From contig USOG01000004.1 in assembly GCA_900556365.1 (NCBI GenBank), positions 1-25,220 on the forward strand: a stretch of DNA of 25,220 bases, written 5' to 3'. Shown one piece after another: positions 23,366 through 25,220 of this stretch. How positions within the stretch are numbered: position 1 is the stretch's first letter; each line of letters starts with the position of its first letter. The translations under genes and the position numbers were made by a program. The notes beneath the pieces are model-generated. The model was given only the letters and a program-made list of their open reading frames with translations. It had not been told where the DNA came from and searched no databases. This DNA comes from an uncultured Collinsella sp. (GTDB lineage: Bacteria > Actinomycetota > Coriobacteriia > Coriobacteriales > Coriobacteriaceae).

Positions 23366-23782
23366 CTACGCCTCGCGCTCGACCTCGCTCACGCACTCAT
23401 TTTTGATGGTACCGACGAGCGCCTGCAGTGCATCGACAACATGCGGGCGAATGTCCCCGCCAATGAGCACGAGCATGATGTCGTCGCCTACGGCGAGCTC
23501 GCCGCTCGCCAGCCACACGCGCACATAGCCGATACCCGGCATCGCGCGCGTTGCCTCGATAGCGGCCTGTACCTTTTCGGCATCGAAGCCGAACACCATG
23601 CCGCCCACCTTATGTCCAGGCGCCACACCATCTGTCTCGACCCCACGCGCCTCGGCCTTGGGCGTCGCGCGCACCACGCCGTTGTGTGTCAGGTACATCC
23701 CACAATCAGCCGCCGAAGCATCGGCCTTGGCCTCGCGCAGCCAAGCATCAACCGAAGGCATCGATTTGCCATTCTCAAACAT
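23366..23782 (-). CDS. MoaE-like protein (molybdopterin synthase large-subunit family)
   Basis: This 138-aa protein resembles MoaE, which with MoaD inserts sulfur to make molybdopterin. The core is THNGVVRAT near the N-terminus, then YVRVWLASGELAVGDDIMLVLIGGDIRPHVVDAL (in parts), matching the family's HR.G.L.VGE...R stretch, and ALVGTIKNECVSEVE at the end. The typical PIWK end is missing, so activity is uncertain; no other moa gene is in the window. The second of two adjacent ATGs (23782) fits AAGGAG best (5 nt). It follows the sortase gene by 55 nt. It could be a divergent or regulatory family member. Confidence 0.6.
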   Translation of the reverse strand: MFENGKSMPSVDAWLREAKADASAADCGMYLTHNGVVRATPKAEARGVETDGVAPGHKVGGMVFGFDAEKVQAAIEATRAMPGIGYVRVWLASGELAVGDDIMLVLIGGDIRPHVVDALQALVGTIKNECVSEVEREA

Positions 23783-23837
23783 CATTTCTCCTTTTGCTTT
23801 CCAGGGTAGTCTTTTTGGGACGGGGCCCTCGGACACT

Positions 23838-24836
23838 TTATTCCTCGACCGGCGTGAGCACCATGACTGCGCGCGTATTGCTAAATGACAGCGAACGGCA
23901 GGTCACAAGCGTTACGACCTTGGTTGCCGAAACGGCACGATCGGTGGCGTCGCTCGCCACGGCCGAGGCGCCGTCGAGCATCTCGGACAAGTAATTCTTC
24001 AGTCCGTCATCGCCCTCAAAGTTGGGCGTGCGCGCCTTGGCATACGTGTCCTCGACCACCTTGGTCGCCAGCGGGCGCAACTTATACGTCGCATCGCGCG
24101 TGATGTAGTACACGTATTCCATGCTGTCGAACGTCGCCTGATCGGTCGTGTTCGAAATCACGTTGAACATCGAGCCGTCATTCATGTGATGGCCGTAAAT
24201 CGTGGTCTGCTGATCCACCATGCCCGGCGCGGTGTCGTCGCTATCCAAGAAGATGGCGCCCGACGCATTGGCGGTGCCGTCGAACAGCGTGTTGAGGTAC
24301 TTGGAGTTGTTGTTGGTCTGCACCACGGGGTAGTTGATGTTGGTGCCGGGCGCATAAATCCAACCCACAACCTCGGGATTTGTCTGGGCAAGCGCATTGA
24401 AGTCGATAATTGGCACGCCGCTGGCGTCCTTGTCGCTCACATATTGTTTTTCAATCTTTTGATACGACTCGCTCGCCTGCTTATAACCAATCTGCGCGTT
24501 GATAAAGATGGCGGCAGCGGCAACGATGAGGCCGATGCCAACAATGATGAGCAAGATGGGGATAACGGAGCGGCGCTTTTTGCACGGCGGCTCGGTATAG
24601 CTCGATGGCGCGGTATGCGTCGAAGAGCGAGGTGACTTCTTGGCCGTACTGTATGACGAAGGACGATAAGCAGCAGGTGTATCCTGACGGCGATGCTTCG
24701 CCGGCGTCACGGGGCGCGGAGTGCGCGGCTGCTGAGGAGAGGATGTCCGACCCTGCTGCGGCGCGCGGGCTGCTCCCGACTTGGCTGGATCGGGAATCTG
24801 AGAAGCCGAAAAACGCTTTCCCTGATAGTCGGACAT
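23838..24836 (-). CDS. Class B sortase
   Basis: This membrane-bound transpeptidase of 332 aa would cleave a sorting signal and attach a protein to the cell wall or a pilus. A long basic, Pro/Ser-rich cytoplasmic tail (1-88) is followed by a membrane helix (about 90-114). The sortase barrel has catalytic His216 (TTIYGHHMND), Cys313 (VTLVTC) and Arg322 (SNTRAVMVL). The GWIYAPGTNINYPVVQ stretch is typical of class B. AAGGAG lies 6 nt before the ATG. The gene follows purE by 36 nt and has no LPxTG-type substrate gene nearby. The tail is longer than usual for SrtB. Confidence 0.93.
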   Translation of the reverse strand: MSDYQGKRFSASQIPDPAKSGAARAPQQGRTSSPQQPRTPRPVTPAKHRRQDTPAAYRPSSYSTAKKSPRSSTHTAPSSYTEPPCKKRRSVIPILLIIVGIGLIVAAAAIFINAQIGYKQASESYQKIEKQYVSDKDASGVPIIDFNALAQTNPEVVGWIYAPGTNINYPVVQTNNNSKYLNTLFDGTANASGAIFLDSDDTAPGMVDQQTTIYGHHMNDGSMFNVISNTTDQATFDSMEYVYYITRDATYKLRPLATKVVEDTYAKARTPNFEGDDGLKNYLSEMLDGASAVASDATDRAVSATKVVTLVTCRSLSFSNTRAVMVLTPVEE

Positions 24837-24872
24837 GGCTCTCCTTATGCTGCAAATGGACTGGCAGAGCGC

Positions 24873-25220
24873 TTAGGCGTCAGCCATCTCCTGCTTCATC
24901 TTCTCGATAACCTTGCGGTACTCGGGGTCGCATGCGCCCAAAATCTGCGTGGCGTAAATGGCAGCATTCTTGGCACCGTTGATGGCCACACAGGCAACGG
25001 GCACGCCCGAAGGCATCTGCACCATCGACAGCAGCGAGTCCATACCACCCAGATCGCTCGTCTTCATAGGCACGCCGATGACCGGCAGCGGCGTAAACGC
25101 AGCCACGACACCGCCCAGGTGAGCAGCCTTGCCGGCAGCAGCGATAATCACCTTGATGCCGCGGTCGGCAGCAGTCGAGGCCCACTCATGGACCTTCGCC
25201 GGCGTGCGGTGCGCACTTGC
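24873..25220 (-). CDS. purE: N5-carboxyaminoimidazole ribonucleotide mutase (partial, 5' end outside window)
   Basis: This is the C-terminal 115 residues of PurE, which converts N5-CAIR to CAIR in purine synthesis. At the right edge the frame reads [12 protein letters not shown], the substrate-binding SAHRTP motif. [39 protein letters not shown] and [15 protein letters not shown] follow, all standard for class I PurE. The frame is open to the window edge; the internal GTG at 25151 is not the start. It lies 3 kb from purF-purM-purN and in a different transcription unit, upstream of the sortase gene. Confidence 0.96.
   Translation of the reverse strand, partial: ASAHRTPAKVHEWASTAADRGIKVIIAAAGKAAHLGGVVAAFTPLPVIGVPMKTSDLGGMDSLLSMVQMPSGVPVACVAINGAKNAAIYATQILGACDPEYRKVIEKMKQEMADA

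Overview
The window looks like chromosome from a Coriobacteriia actinobacterium, most likely Collinsella or a close relative. This is inferred from the moderately high GC content, the purF-purM-purN and purE proteins, a class B sortase, many small CxxC zinc-ribbon membrane proteins, and intergenic GGGAC-type repeats that I associate with this group. No marker gene here fixes the species.

Layout. 1-4,000 (all minus strand): the 5' part of an amino-acid-type ABC ATPase, three stacked hairpins, yqeY, a membrane-anchored parvulin foldase, a repeat-rich gap, a lone PTS IIA protein and a PIN-domain toxin-antitoxin pair. 4,000-9,470 (minus): tandem terminators, then a five-gene operon. Read 5' to 3' it encodes an SPFH/Band-7 protein with three C-terminal zinc ribbons, a four-helix membrane protein, a zinc-ribbon protein, a coiled-coil protein with a C-terminal membrane hairpin, and a 63-aa acidic protein. 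A structurally odd tRNA-Ser(GCT) lies upstream of it. 9,560-17,690: four N-terminal zinc-ribbon membrane proteins (minus), interrupted by two plus-strand genes: a protein with a CGNR-like zinc motif and a possible HTH, and a DUF234-type ATPase with a palindromic promoter. 18,050-21,810: a purF-purM-purN operon (minus) with its own promoter and terminator. 22,046-23,340: a CmpB-type membrane protein (plus). 23,366-25,220 (minus): partial purE, a class B sortase and a MoaE-like protein.

How it fits together. The housekeeping parts are purine synthesis, a foldase and transport. The most unusual part is the 4.2-17.7 kb stretch, where six proteins carry CxxC zinc ribbons. An SPFH scaffold protein, membrane partners and a coiled-coil protein resemble a YdjGHI-type membrane-stress module without PspA. 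Next to it, single-pass proteins combine the same cytoplasmic zinc ribbon, and in one pair the same membrane anchor, with different outer domains (a D-x-D-G calcium-loop-like domain or an RsiV-like DUF3298 domain). My working hypothesis is an envelope-sensing system in which zinc ribbons are the shared docking part. This is inference and untested.
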